Both the position numbers and the translations under genes were made by a program. A model generated the notes under the pieces. The model did not search any database, was not told the DNA's origin, and saw nothing but the letters and a program-made list of their open reading frames with translations. From positions 1-64,000 of the forward strand of contig CAVWBP010000013.1 of NCBI GenBank assembly GCA_963753165.1: a DNA stretch of 64,000 nucleotides, in the 5' to 3' direction. The DNA comes from JAKLQR01 sp963753165 (GTDB lineage Bacteria > Nitrospirota > Thermodesulfovibrionia > Thermodesulfovibrionales > SM23-35). Of the stretch, positions 47,595 through 55,413 are shown one piece after another. Positions within the stretch are counted from its first letter, which is position 1. Each line of letters begins with the position of its first letter.

Positions 47595-49004
47595 ATGGCT
47601 CAGAATGACAGGAATGCATCCATGCAGGACGAAGAAAAAACAAAAAAGCAGCTTATAGACGAACTGGAAAAGATGCGCCTTCAGATCGGGGAGCTCAAAA
47701 AATCTGAGGCGGACCGCAGCCAGATAGAAGCCGCATTGAGAGAGAGCGAAGAGAGATACCGGAAGATGGTGAATGCAGTGACCAGTTATACCTATACTGT
47801 GGAAATGACGGACGGGCAAACCCTCTCAACACAGCACAGCATGGGGTGCTATGTGATCACGGGATATAAGCCGGAAGAGTATCTGAACGATCCCTACCTT
47901 TGGTATTCGATGATCCATACCGAGGACCGGATGATTGCGGTGAATGCGATCGGGAATATTCTGAAAGGATTACCGGTGCCTCCTGTGGAACACAGGATCA
48001 TCCGCAAAGACGGCTCACCCCTCTGGATCAGGAATACGCTCGTTCCCTATTATGACGAAGAAGGGCGCCTGATAAAGTATGACGGCCTTATCGAAAACAT
48101 CTCCGAGCGCAAACAGGCGGAAGAGGCGTTGAGGTTCAGTGAAGAAAAATTCCGGACGATAGCACAGACAGCGGTGGACGCGATCATTTCAGCAGATGGC
48201 AGCGGGGACATTCTTTTCTGGAATATGAGCGCGCAGAAGATTTTCGGATACGCGGAAGATGAGATAATCGGGAGATCCCTGAGCCTGCTCATGCCCGAAC
48301 GGTACAGGGAGGATCATCAAAAAGGGATCGAACGGGTGATGGCAACAGGAGAATCGAAATATTTCGGAAGGTTCACGGAGATGTACGGGCTTAGAAAGGA
48401 CGGCAGCGAGTTCCCGCTGGAGCTTTCGGTCGCCATGTGGAAAGTGGACAAGGAAATATATTTTTCCGCTATCATCCGGGACATCACAAAACGGAAGAAG
48501 CTGGAGAACGAACTCGAAAAGAACGCAACGACCGATATGCTTACCCAGGCGTTCAACAGGGCTAAATTCAATGAGATCATCAAGCTGGAGATGGAAAGGG
48601 TAAAACGGTATAATCATCCCCTTTCGATGATCATGTTCGATATCGATTACTTCAAGCACGTGAATGACCAGCATGGGCATACCGTGGGTGATTCTATCCT
48701 GAAAACCCTTACCCAGGTGGTGAAAGAGAACCTCCGGGAGATCGATTCACTCGTAAGGTGGGGGGGGGAAGAGTTCACTATTATTGCACCGGAAACAAGA
48801 CTGGAACTGGCAAAGGTTCTTGCGGAGAGAATCAGAGTTGCCGTCGAGAATTATCCCTTCGAAATCGTCGGCAGGATAACGATTAGCCTGGGGGTAACAC
48901 AGTTCAGGAAGCAGGACACAGAAGATACGTTTATCACAAGGACAGACGACGCGCTCTACACGGCAAAGAGAAGGGGGAGGAACCGCACTGAGGCAAGCAC
49001 ATGA
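47595..49004 (+). CDS. PAS-PAS-GGDEF diguanylate cyclase
   Basis: This 469-aa soluble protein has a short N-terminal coiled coil (EKTKKQLIDELEKMRLQIGELKKSE), two PAS sensor domains (YRKMVNAVTSYTYTVEM with its PAC tail IKYDGLIENISERKQAEE; then FRTIAQTAVDAIISADGSG) and a GGDEF domain. The active site is WGGEEF, so it should make c-di-GMP from GTP. REID five residues before it is an RxxD inhibitory site. Missing membrane helices point to a cytoplasmic signal. It is the only cyclase in the c-di-GMP cluster, and four PilZ proteins surround it. Confidence 0.92.
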   Translation: MAQNDRNASMQDEEKTKKQLIDELEKMRLQIGELKKSEADRSQIEAALRESEERYRKMVNAVTSYTYTVEMTDGQTLSTQHSMGCYVITGYKPEEYLNDPYLWYSMIHTEDRMIAVNAIGNILKGLPVPPVEHRIIRKDGSPLWIRNTLVPYYDEEGRLIKYDGLIENISERKQAEEALRFSEEKFRTIAQTAVDAIISADGSGDILFWNMSAQKIFGYAEDEIIGRSLSLLMPERYREDHQKGIERVMATGESKYFGRFTEMYGLRKDGSEFPLELSVAMWKVDKEIYFSAIIRDITKRKKLENELEKNATTDMLTQAFNRAKFNEIIKLEMERVKRYNHPLSMIMFDIDYFKHVNDQHGHTVGDSILKTLTQVVKENLREIDSLVRWGGEEFTIIAPETRLELAKVLAERIRVAVENYPFEIVGRITISLGVTQFRKQDTEDTFITRTDDALYTAKRRGRNRTEAST

Positions 49005-49057
49005 ATCAACCGGGCGTTGAAAGCGCGGAAGCTCCGTACCGGGAAGGAGAGGAATTT

Positions 49058-49095
49058 GTCTTCTGCGGCAACGTTTGAACGTTACCGCAGAAGAC
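49058..49095. terminator. Bidirectional hairpin between convergent genes
   Basis: GTCTTCTGCGG (49058-49068) and CCGCAGAAGAC (49085-49095) form an 11-bp perfect stem with an inner AACGTT inverted repeat. It lies between the GGDEF gene and the small zinc-ribbon gene on opposite strands and may end both transcripts. It lacks a clear T run. Confidence 0.5.
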
Positions 49096-49101
49096 AATAG
49101 A

Positions 49102-49257
49102 TTAGACGCCGCAGCAAAGGCGTTTCATTTTTCTCTTGCCGTTCGAGGCGACTGCGAGGATAACCTCTACCTTGTTCCCGCAATAGCGGCATAACTGCAC
49201 TCTCTTCTTCGACTCTGAACGCGCTGCCACATTTGTCTTGGATTTTTTCTCTGCCAT
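49102..49257 (-). CDS. Small zinc-ribbon-like protein (51 aa)
   Basis: AAGGAGGAG lies just before the ATG at 49257. The 51-aa product has a basic N-terminus (MAEKKSKTNVAARSESKKR) and a cysteine pattern CRYCGN...RLCCGV, likely one zinc site. Its size resembles small ribosome- or nucleic-acid-associated zinc proteins. I do not recognise the family. The clear ribosome-binding site supports the gene. Confidence 0.6.
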   Translation of the reverse strand: MAEKKSKTNVAARSESKKRVQLCRYCGNKVEVILAVASNGKRKMKRLCCGV

Positions 49258-49590
49258 CGTACTCCTCCTTAAACCGAAATTATCATTCCTTGAAAACGCA
49301 CCTCTTCCTCTTCTGTCAAGCCTCTTCTCTTATTGCGGCAGAAAAAGACTGCACAACCTTCAAGAGGAAATACCAAACTTTTAAATATAAAATTAAAAAC
49401 AATAAAAAGTCAATATATTTCTGTGGAACCAGCTGAATAAATATTTTTTCCCAAGCAGGGCGGCCTGCCCTGCATCGCTCCATATCTTATCGGAAGGTAT
49501 ATTAGTCATATAAAGTTTGTATGGTATGATAAATATATGAGGCTTGGTCTGTTCTCGAACCATTGATCAGGAGAGGGCTTGCATAAGAGA
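49258..49590. other. 333-nt AT-rich gap before arsM
   Basis: This gap holds divergent control regions. GCAGGGC-GGCCT-GCCCTGC at 49455-49473 is a strong hairpin with no T run. TATGAT at 49525-49530 is a possible -10 element for arsM, with a poor -35. No ArsR-type operator or gene was recognised. Confidence 0.45.
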
Positions 49591-50393
49591 ATGAGTCAGG
49601 ATACATCAAAAATCAGGAAGCTTGTGATAAAGACCTATGCTGCAGCAGCCAACGCATCTTCATGTTGCCCGTCCTCAAGCTGTTGCGCTCCCGGGAACAA
49701 CACAACCAGTCTCCTCGAAACGGGGAAACGGCTTGGATATTCGGAGGAGGAATTGCAGACAGGCCTCGGGGAAGCAAACCTTGGTCTCGGATGCGGAAAC
49801 CCGAATGCGATCGCAGACCTCAGGGAAGGTGAAACAATCCTCGACCTTGGCAGCGGCGCAGGCTTCGACGTCTTCCTCTCCGCCATGAAGACAGGGCAGA
49901 AAGGGCATGTGATCGGGATAGACATGACGGAGGAGATGGTCAAAAAAGCGCGGACGAACGCCGGCAAACTCAATTTCAGGAACGTCGAATTCAGACTCGG
50001 GGAGATAGAACACCTGCCGGTGGAGGACTCCTCGGTCGATGTAATAGTATCGAACTGTGTGATCAATCTCTCGCCCGATAAACAGGCTGTTTTCAATGAA
50101 GCGTTCAGGGTTTTGAAGCCGGGGGAAGGATAGCTATTTCGGATATCCTGAAGAGAGGCGAGTTTTCTGATGAGATTAAGAAGAATGAACAGGCCTACAG
50201 TGGATGAATTACCGGATCGGTTCCTGTTGAGGAACTCACGCAGATACTCATGAACGCAGGATTCACCGATATCCGGATACAGGACAAAGAGAACAGCGAT
50301 GAGATAATCAGGAACTGGAAATTCGGAGAAGGCGTCGAAAAGATGGTGTTTTCCGCGTATATAAAGGCATGGAAGCCGGGTTCATCAGTATGA
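49591..50393 (+). CDS. arsM: Arsenite S-adenosylmethyltransferase, probable selenocysteine form, one frameshift
   Basis: ArsM methylates As(III). Cys-rich SSCCPSSSCCAPG opens the protein, and GLGEANLGLGCGNPN and VIVSNCVINLSPD hold two of the three arsenic-binding cysteines. The SAM site is ETILDLGSGAGFDVFL. At 50121-50125 a run of five G needs one more G to continue from LKPG into GRIAISDIL; as written the frame stops at 50133. In the restored frame the third conserved Cys (AYxG-C-I) is a TGA (50205-50207), after which ITGSVPVEELTQIL continues to a stop at 50391. A SECIS-like hairpin follows the TGA. Selenocysteine is likely but unproven. Confidence 0.75.
50205..50236 (+). promoter_or_regulatory. 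SECIS-like hairpin with in-frame UGA in arsM
   Basis: The UGA is at 50205-50207. The stem GGTTCC/GGAACT (50219-50224 and 50231-50236, one G-U pair) holds a six-base loop TGTTGA with G as the second base. The loop starts 18 nt after the UGA, the same spacing as in E. coli fdhF. This meets the general bacterial SECIS rules of distance and a G in the first two loop bases. Confidence 0.5.
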
Positions 50394-50409
50394 TACGGAG
50401 GGGGAGACG

Positions 50410-50757
50410 ATGATTGACCAATGGGTTGCGGAGGTAAAAAAGAATGCAGATTTTCAGGATCTCGGGATGATCCTTGCGCACAACGGCGTAGTGCGGGCTA
50501 CGTCAAAAGAAGGGAAGCCTGTGAAGGGAATGCGTCTTTCCTATAACAGGGAGAGACTGGATGCATTATTAGCTGAGTACAGGAAAAAAGAGGGCATCGT
50601 CGAGGTGAAGGCATGGATCAATGAGGGCCTGCTCAAAATAGGTGATGATATCATGTATGCGCTGGTAGCAGGAAAACTCAGGAAATATGTGATCCCCGCA
50701 CTTGAAGAATTCGTTTCCAAAATCAAGAATGAAGTAGTAATCGAAGAGGAGTTTTGA
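50410..50757 (+). CDS. MoaE-like molybdopterin synthase large-subunit relative
   Basis: This 115-aa protein resembles MoaE in its parts: LAHNGVVRATSKEGKPVKGM, then KKEGIVEVKAWINEGLLKIGDDIMYALVAGKLRKYVIPALEEFVSKIK. It is shorter than typical MoaE (about 140-150 aa) and lacks the usual GTVR and H-R-x-G motifs, so it may not act in molybdopterin synthase. GGAGGGGG precedes ATG 50410. It follows arsM by 16 nt and may share its transcript. The assignment to the MoaE fold is moderate and its role is unknown. Confidence 0.55.
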   Translation: MIDQWVAEVKKNADFQDLGMILAHNGVVRATSKEGKPVKGMRLSYNRERLDALLAEYRKKEGIVEVKAWINEGLLKIGDDIMYALVAGKLRKYVIPALEEFVSKIKNEVVIEEEF

Positions 50758-50781
50758 GTAAATATTTATGAGGGAGCAACT

Positions 50782-51855
50782 ATGAACCGGAGATGGTTTT
50801 TTTTGTTTTTAGCGCTCGCGGTGTTTCCGGCTTGTGCAGGCCAGCACGGGAAAAGTAATCCGGCCGGGATCGTCTCTGATGACCGGCATATGGGGAATGT
50901 TACCCAGCTCACCTTTGACGGGGACAACGGGGAGGCATATTTCAGCTGGGACAGTGCAAAGTTGATCTTCCAGTCGAACCGCAATAACTATGCCTGCGAC
51001 AAGATATGGACCATGAACACCGACGGTTCTGAAAAACATATGGTAAGCCCCGGATACGGCGCCCACACCTGTTCCTTTTTCCTGCCCGGGGATGAGAAGA
51101 TAGTCTTTGCGTCTACCAGCCACCTGCCTGGTGACTGTCCGCCGAAGCCGAAAACTCCCAATGTCGCAGGACATATCTGGCCGCTGTATCCTTATGACAT
51201 TTATAGTGCGAACAGTGATGGCTCCGGAATGCAACAGCTTACCCGCAATCCCGAATATGATGCAGAGCCGATTGTCTCTTCTGACGGAACACGGATTGTC
51301 TTTGGTTCGAAGCGGGAGGGGGATTTCGATGTCTATAGCATGAACAGTGATGGGTCGGATGTGAGGCGACTGACCGACAGGGTCGGGTATGACGGCGGGC
51401 CATGGTTTTCTCCGGACGGAACAAAAATCGTATGGCGTGCATGGTACCCAGAGACCGAAGACGAAAAAGCGATGTGGCGCAATTGCATGGAAAATAACTA
51501 TATCATCCCCATGCCGCTGGACCTCTGGACAATGGACTCTGACGGATCACGCAAGAAGATGATCCTTAAGAACGGCGCCACAAACTTTTGTCCTTCCTGG
51601 CACCCGGACGGCAAACGCATCATTTTTTCGAGCAACATGGACGACTGGAATGAGGAACTCAGGGTATTCGGACATAACTTCGAACTCTATCTCATCAACA
51701 GCGACGGAACGGGGCTGGAGCGAATCACCGATAACAAGGTGTTTGACGGTTTTCCGATGTTTTCACCCGACGGCAAAAAGCTGTCCTTCGCATCGAACAG
51801 AACCCCGGAGAAACCCCGTGCGACGGATATTTTTATTGCAGACTGGATTGAGTAA
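50782..51855 (+). CDS. TolB-like PD40 beta-propeller lipoprotein
   Basis: This 357-aa protein has a lipoprotein signal ending ALAVFPACAG. The rest is a beta-propeller of PD40/WD40-like repeats marked by SPDGTKIVW, PDGKRIIFSSN, SPDGKKLSFASNR and SSDGTRIVFGSKR strings, each near a MNSDGS or INSDGTG turn. It is similar in layout to TolB but without a TolB N-terminal domain. It probably binds protein or peptide partners in the envelope. Its stop overlaps a TTG start of the following peptidase gene, suggesting coupled translation and a shared role. Confidence 0.82.
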   Translation: MNRRWFFLFLALAVFPACAGQHGKSNPAGIVSDDRHMGNVTQLTFDGDNGEAYFSWDSAKLIFQSNRNNYACDKIWTMNTDGSEKHMVSPGYGAHTCSFFLPGDEKIVFASTSHLPGDCPPKPKTPNVAGHIWPLYPYDIYSANSDGSGMQQLTRNPEYDAEPIVSSDGTRIVFGSKREGDFDVYSMNSDGSDVRRLTDRVGYDGGPWFSPDGTKIVWRAWYPETEDEKAMWRNCMENNYIIPMPLDLWTMDSDGSRKKMILKNGATNFCPSWHPDGKRIIFSSNMDDWNEELRVFGHNFELYLINSDGTGLERITDNKVFDGFPMFSPDGKKLSFASNRTPEKPRATDIFIADWIE

Positions 51856-54800
51856 CCTTCGTATTGGTTCACTTTTGTCAGGGATCCTTCTCCTCCTCAT
51901 ACTCTGTGTGTATCCTGCACTTGCTGAAAAAAAATCTGTTGCAGAAGGCACTGCGCAGCATGATGCAGTCATCCATCACGAGATAAAAGCTGTTCTCTTG
52001 CCCGAATCCCATCGTCTCCAGGCTATTGATACGATATCCCTTCCTCCCGGAAGACCGGCCAGCATAATATTTTTTCTCCATGCAGGGCTGCAGCCGGTTT
52101 CAGAATCACCCGGGGTTCTTATCACCAAAGACAGGACGCTTTCTCAGGACAAGCTGACTGAAGCTTTTACAGTCAACCTGCCTCCGGGCGTCAACACGTT
52201 CACCATCAGGTACGGAGGAGTAATCAATCACCCCATTGAACAGTATGGAAAAGAGTATGCAAGAGGCATCAGCCAAACCCCTGGTCTCATCGCGGATGAA
52301 GGCATATACCTTGCCGGCAGTTCTTACTGGTATCCACGGCTTCAGGGTGAAAACGTGACATTCTCTCTTGCAGCAGAACTTCCCTCTCCATGGGATGCTG
52401 TCAGTCAGGGGGGACGGACACTCTACGAAATGAAAAACGGGAAGACATTCGTAACCTGGGAGTCCTCTGCCCCTCAGGAAGAAATATATCTTGTCGCAGG
52501 GAAGTTCGAATTTTATGAAAAACAGAAGGACGGATTCACGGCAATGGTTTTTCTCAGATCACCGGATAAAGAACTCGCGGACAGATATCTCGACGCGACG
52601 ATCAGGTATATCGCACTGTATGAGCATATGATCGGACCGTATCCGTATAAAAAGTTTGCGCTCGTCGAGAATTTCTGGGAGACAGGCTTCGGCATGCCCT
52701 CCTTTACGCTCCTCGGACCGAAAGTGCTAAGGTTCCCCTTTATTCTGAAATCGTCATATCCCCATGAAATACTCCACACCTGGTGGGGTAACACGGTATT
52801 CCCTGATTATGCAAAAGGGAACTGGGCTGAAGGATTAACCGCATATCTTTCCGACCATCTCATGAAAGAACAGGACGGCCTCGGCACGGAACACCGGCTG
52901 ACTACGCTCCAGAAATATTCGGATTATGTGCTGCACGAAAAAGATTTTCCGCTGACGGAATTCCGGTCCCGGCACAGTTCTGTCTCAGAGGCGGTTGGAT
53001 ACGGGAAGTCCCTGATGTTTTTCCACATGCTCCGTCTTCAGCTCGGAGACGAGGTTTTTCTCGCTGCGCTGAGGGATTTTTACCGGAACAATAAATTCCG
53101 TATCGCTTCATTTGCCGGACTGCAGAAGAGCTTCGAGATTGTATCAGGCAAAAAACTGGGCAGAGAATTCGACCAGTGGATACACCGCGCAGGCGCCCCG
53201 GCATTGCAGGTGGACAATGTCCGCTCCATGAAAGATGAAGAGGGGTATATCCTGACAGCCGGCATACACCAGGTTCAGGATGGCGCGCCGTATCTTCTCA
53301 CTATACCTATCGCAGTGACCATGGAAGGGCAGCAGAAAGCGTTTCAGACACTGGTGGTTATGGACAAAAAGACACTTGCGCTCAAACTTCATGTGCCGGC
53401 AAGACCGCTGAGGTTCGATATTGATCCGGAGTTCGATCTCTTCAGAAGGCTTGACCGGGATGAAACACCGCCAGCCTTGTCACAGGCGCTTGGTTCACGC
53501 AAAATGCTGGTAATCCTCCCTGCTTCCGCAGAAAGCGCCCTGCTCCAGGCATATCGTAACTTCTCTGCAATGTTCAAAACAGCAGGGCCGGATGAGGTCG
53601 AGATCAGTCTGGACAACGAGGTCATGCAGATCCCCGGCGATCGGGCAGTAACTGTTCTGGGCTGGGACAACCGGTTTACTCCTAAAATGCTGACAGGACT
53701 CGCCCCCTATGGAATATTTTTTACGCAGGAGAAACTCGCAATAGAAAAGAAGGAGTTTGACAGGAAGGACCATACATTTGTGTTCACTGCAAGGAATCCC
53801 GAAGACAAGAGCCAGGTCCTTACCTTTATCGCAACAGACCTGCCTCATGCATTGCCCGGCCTCGGCAGGAAACTGCCCCATTATCATAAATACAGTTATC
53901 TCATTTTCGAGGGAGAAGAACCAGAGAATATCGCAAAGGACCGTTGGCCGGTCATCGACTCACCGATGACGATTTTTCTCCCGGTTGAGCAGGGGATGGG
54001 CAAAAAGATAAACCGGGGAGAACTCATGCCCAGGAAACCGCTCGCAGAACTCCCTGCTCAGTTCTCTTCAGACAGGATGCTCGAAACGACACGGTATCTG
54101 TCGGACAGGGAGCAGGAAGGAAGAGGGCTTGGATCGCCGGGCCTCGACAGAGCGGCGGAGTTTATCGCGCAGCGATTCCGTGAGGCCGGGCTTGAACCCC
54201 TCGGGGATTCGCCGGGGAGTTACTTCCAGACCTGGAATGACACAGGAGGGGAATCCCGGACGAATATAACGGTAAAAAATGTAATCGGGTACATCCCCGG
54301 GAAAAAACAGGAATTCAGCGGACAGAGCGTGATTGTCGGCGCGCACTATGACCATCTCGGCCTGGGCTGGCCTGATGCGAAGGAGGGAAATAAGGGAAAG
54401 ATCCATCCCGGCGCCGATGACAACGCAAGCGGTGTCGCGGTGCTCGTTGAACTTGCGCAGGTTCTTGGTCCTGCCTTCGCCCCTGACAGGAGTATTCTCT
54501 TCATTGCCTTTACCGGAGAAGAAGCAGGGAGAAAAGGATCTCACTATTATGTGAAAGCCTCAAGCGAAGGCAAGTACCCTGTAGAGAAGGCGATTGGAAT
54601 GGTGAATATTGATACCGTAGGACGTCTTGGAGAGAAAAAACTGCTGATACTCGGCGGTGACTCGGCGCGGGAATGGGTGCATATTTTCAGGGGTGCAGGA
54701 TATGTGAGCGGCGTGGAGATTGAGATGGTGCAAGAAGACCTCGATTCGAGCGACCAGACCAGTTTTCAGCGTGCAGGAGTGCCGGCAGTGCAGCTGTTTA

Positions 54801-55243
54801 CCGGAGCCCATGCGGACTATCACCGCCCTGCTGATACGGCAGACAAGATCGATGCGCACGGACTCATAAAAGTCGCGTCGGCAGCGAGGGAAGTCATTGA
54901 ATATCTCGCAAAACGGGAGAGCCGACTCAGCGCAACCATTGAACCCGGCAGCATGGCTCCGGAAAAAGACAGGGAGAAGAGAAAGGTAAGCCTTGGAATT
55001 GTCCCGGATTTCAGCTACCGGGGAAAAGGCATCCGCCTGTCAGATACAGTCCCCGGATCACCTGCGGAGAAGAGCGGTTTAACGCAGGGCGATATACTCA
55101 TCCGCGTTCATTCAGCCGATGTCGGTACGCTTAAGGACCTTGCGGACATCCTGAGTTTATACAAGCCTGGAACCTCTGTTTCCCTCACTATCCTGAGAGA
55201 GGGGCAAGAGACGACGGTCGAAGCAGAGCTTGCTGGCCGATAA
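51848..55243 (+). CDS. M1-like and M28 peptidase fusion with PDZ domain
   Basis: The likely start is TTG 51848, which overlaps the PD40 stop and leads straight into a signal peptide (GSLLSGILLLLILCVYPALA). The 1131-aa protein has an M1-like zinc peptidase (HEILHTWWGN with a downstream WAEG glutamate), then an M28 aminopeptidase: VGAHYDHLG, ADDNASG, FTGEEAG, NIDTVG and DYHRPADT, which supply the two-zinc ligands. A C-terminal PDZ domain (PGSPAEKSGLTQGDILIRV) follows. It should act in the periplasm on peptides. Two peptidase domains in one chain plus a PDZ is unusual. The middle (residues about 530-700) is of unknown fold. Confidence 0.85.
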   Translation: MSNLRIGSLLSGILLLLILCVYPALAEKKSVAEGTAQHDAVIHHEIKAVLLPESHRLQAIDTISLPPGRPASIIFFLHAGLQPVSESPGVLITKDRTLSQDKLTEAFTVNLPPGVNTFTIRYGGVINHPIEQYGKEYARGISQTPGLIADEGIYLAGSSYWYPRLQGENVTFSLAAELPSPWDAVSQGGRTLYEMKNGKTFVTWESSAPQEEIYLVAGKFEFYEKQKDGFTAMVFLRSPDKELADRYLDATIRYIALYEHMIGPYPYKKFALVENFWETGFGMPSFTLLGPKVLRFPFILKSSYPHEILHTWWGNTVFPDYAKGNWAEGLTAYLSDHLMKEQDGLGTEHRLTTLQKYSDYVLHEKDFPLTEFRSRHSSVSEAVGYGKSLMFFHMLRLQLGDEVFLAALRDFYRNNKFRIASFAGLQKSFEIVSGKKLGREFDQWIHRAGAPALQVDNVRSMKDEEGYILTAGIHQVQDGAPYLLTIPIAVTMEGQQKAFQTLVVMDKKTLALKLHVPARPLRFDIDPEFDLFRRLDRDETPPALSQALGSRKMLVILPASAESALLQAYRNFSAMFKTAGPDEVEISLDNEVMQIPGDRAVTVLGWDNRFTPKMLTGLAPYGIFFTQEKLAIEKKEFDRKDHTFVFTARNPEDKSQVLTFIATDLPHALPGLGRKLPHYHKYSYLIFEGEEPENIAKDRWPVIDSPMTIFLPVEQGMGKKINRGELMPRKPLAELPAQFSSDRMLETTRYLSDREQEGRGLGSPGLDRAAEFIAQRFREAGLEPLGDSPGSYFQTWNDTGGESRTNITVKNVIGYIPGKKQEFSGQSVIVGAHYDHLGLGWPDAKEGNKGKIHPGADDNASGVAVLVELAQVLGPAFAPDRSILFIAFTGEEAGRKGSHYYVKASSEGKYPVEKAIGMVNIDTVGRLGEKKLLILGGDSAREWVHIFRGAGYVSGVEIEMVQEDLDSSDQTSFQRAGVPAVQLFTGAHADYHRPADTADKIDAHGLIKVASAAREVIEYLAKRESRLSATIEPGSMAPEKDREKRKVSLGIVPDFSYRGKGIRLSDTVPGSPAEKSGLTQGDILIRVHSADVGTLKDLADILSLYKPGTSVSLTILREGQETTVEAELAGR

Positions 55244-55413
55244 ATATCCGGCAGAACCTGCGCTCCACAATTTTCCGGAGAGAATACCAAAGTATGGCAG
55301 AAATACCTTCGGAAACAGACAGTGAATTCCCTATGCCTGACCGGAGTGATAATGGTATATTTTTATAGGAGAGTAAAACTGAGTATGAGGCTGCATTTGC
55401 AGTACATGAAAAT

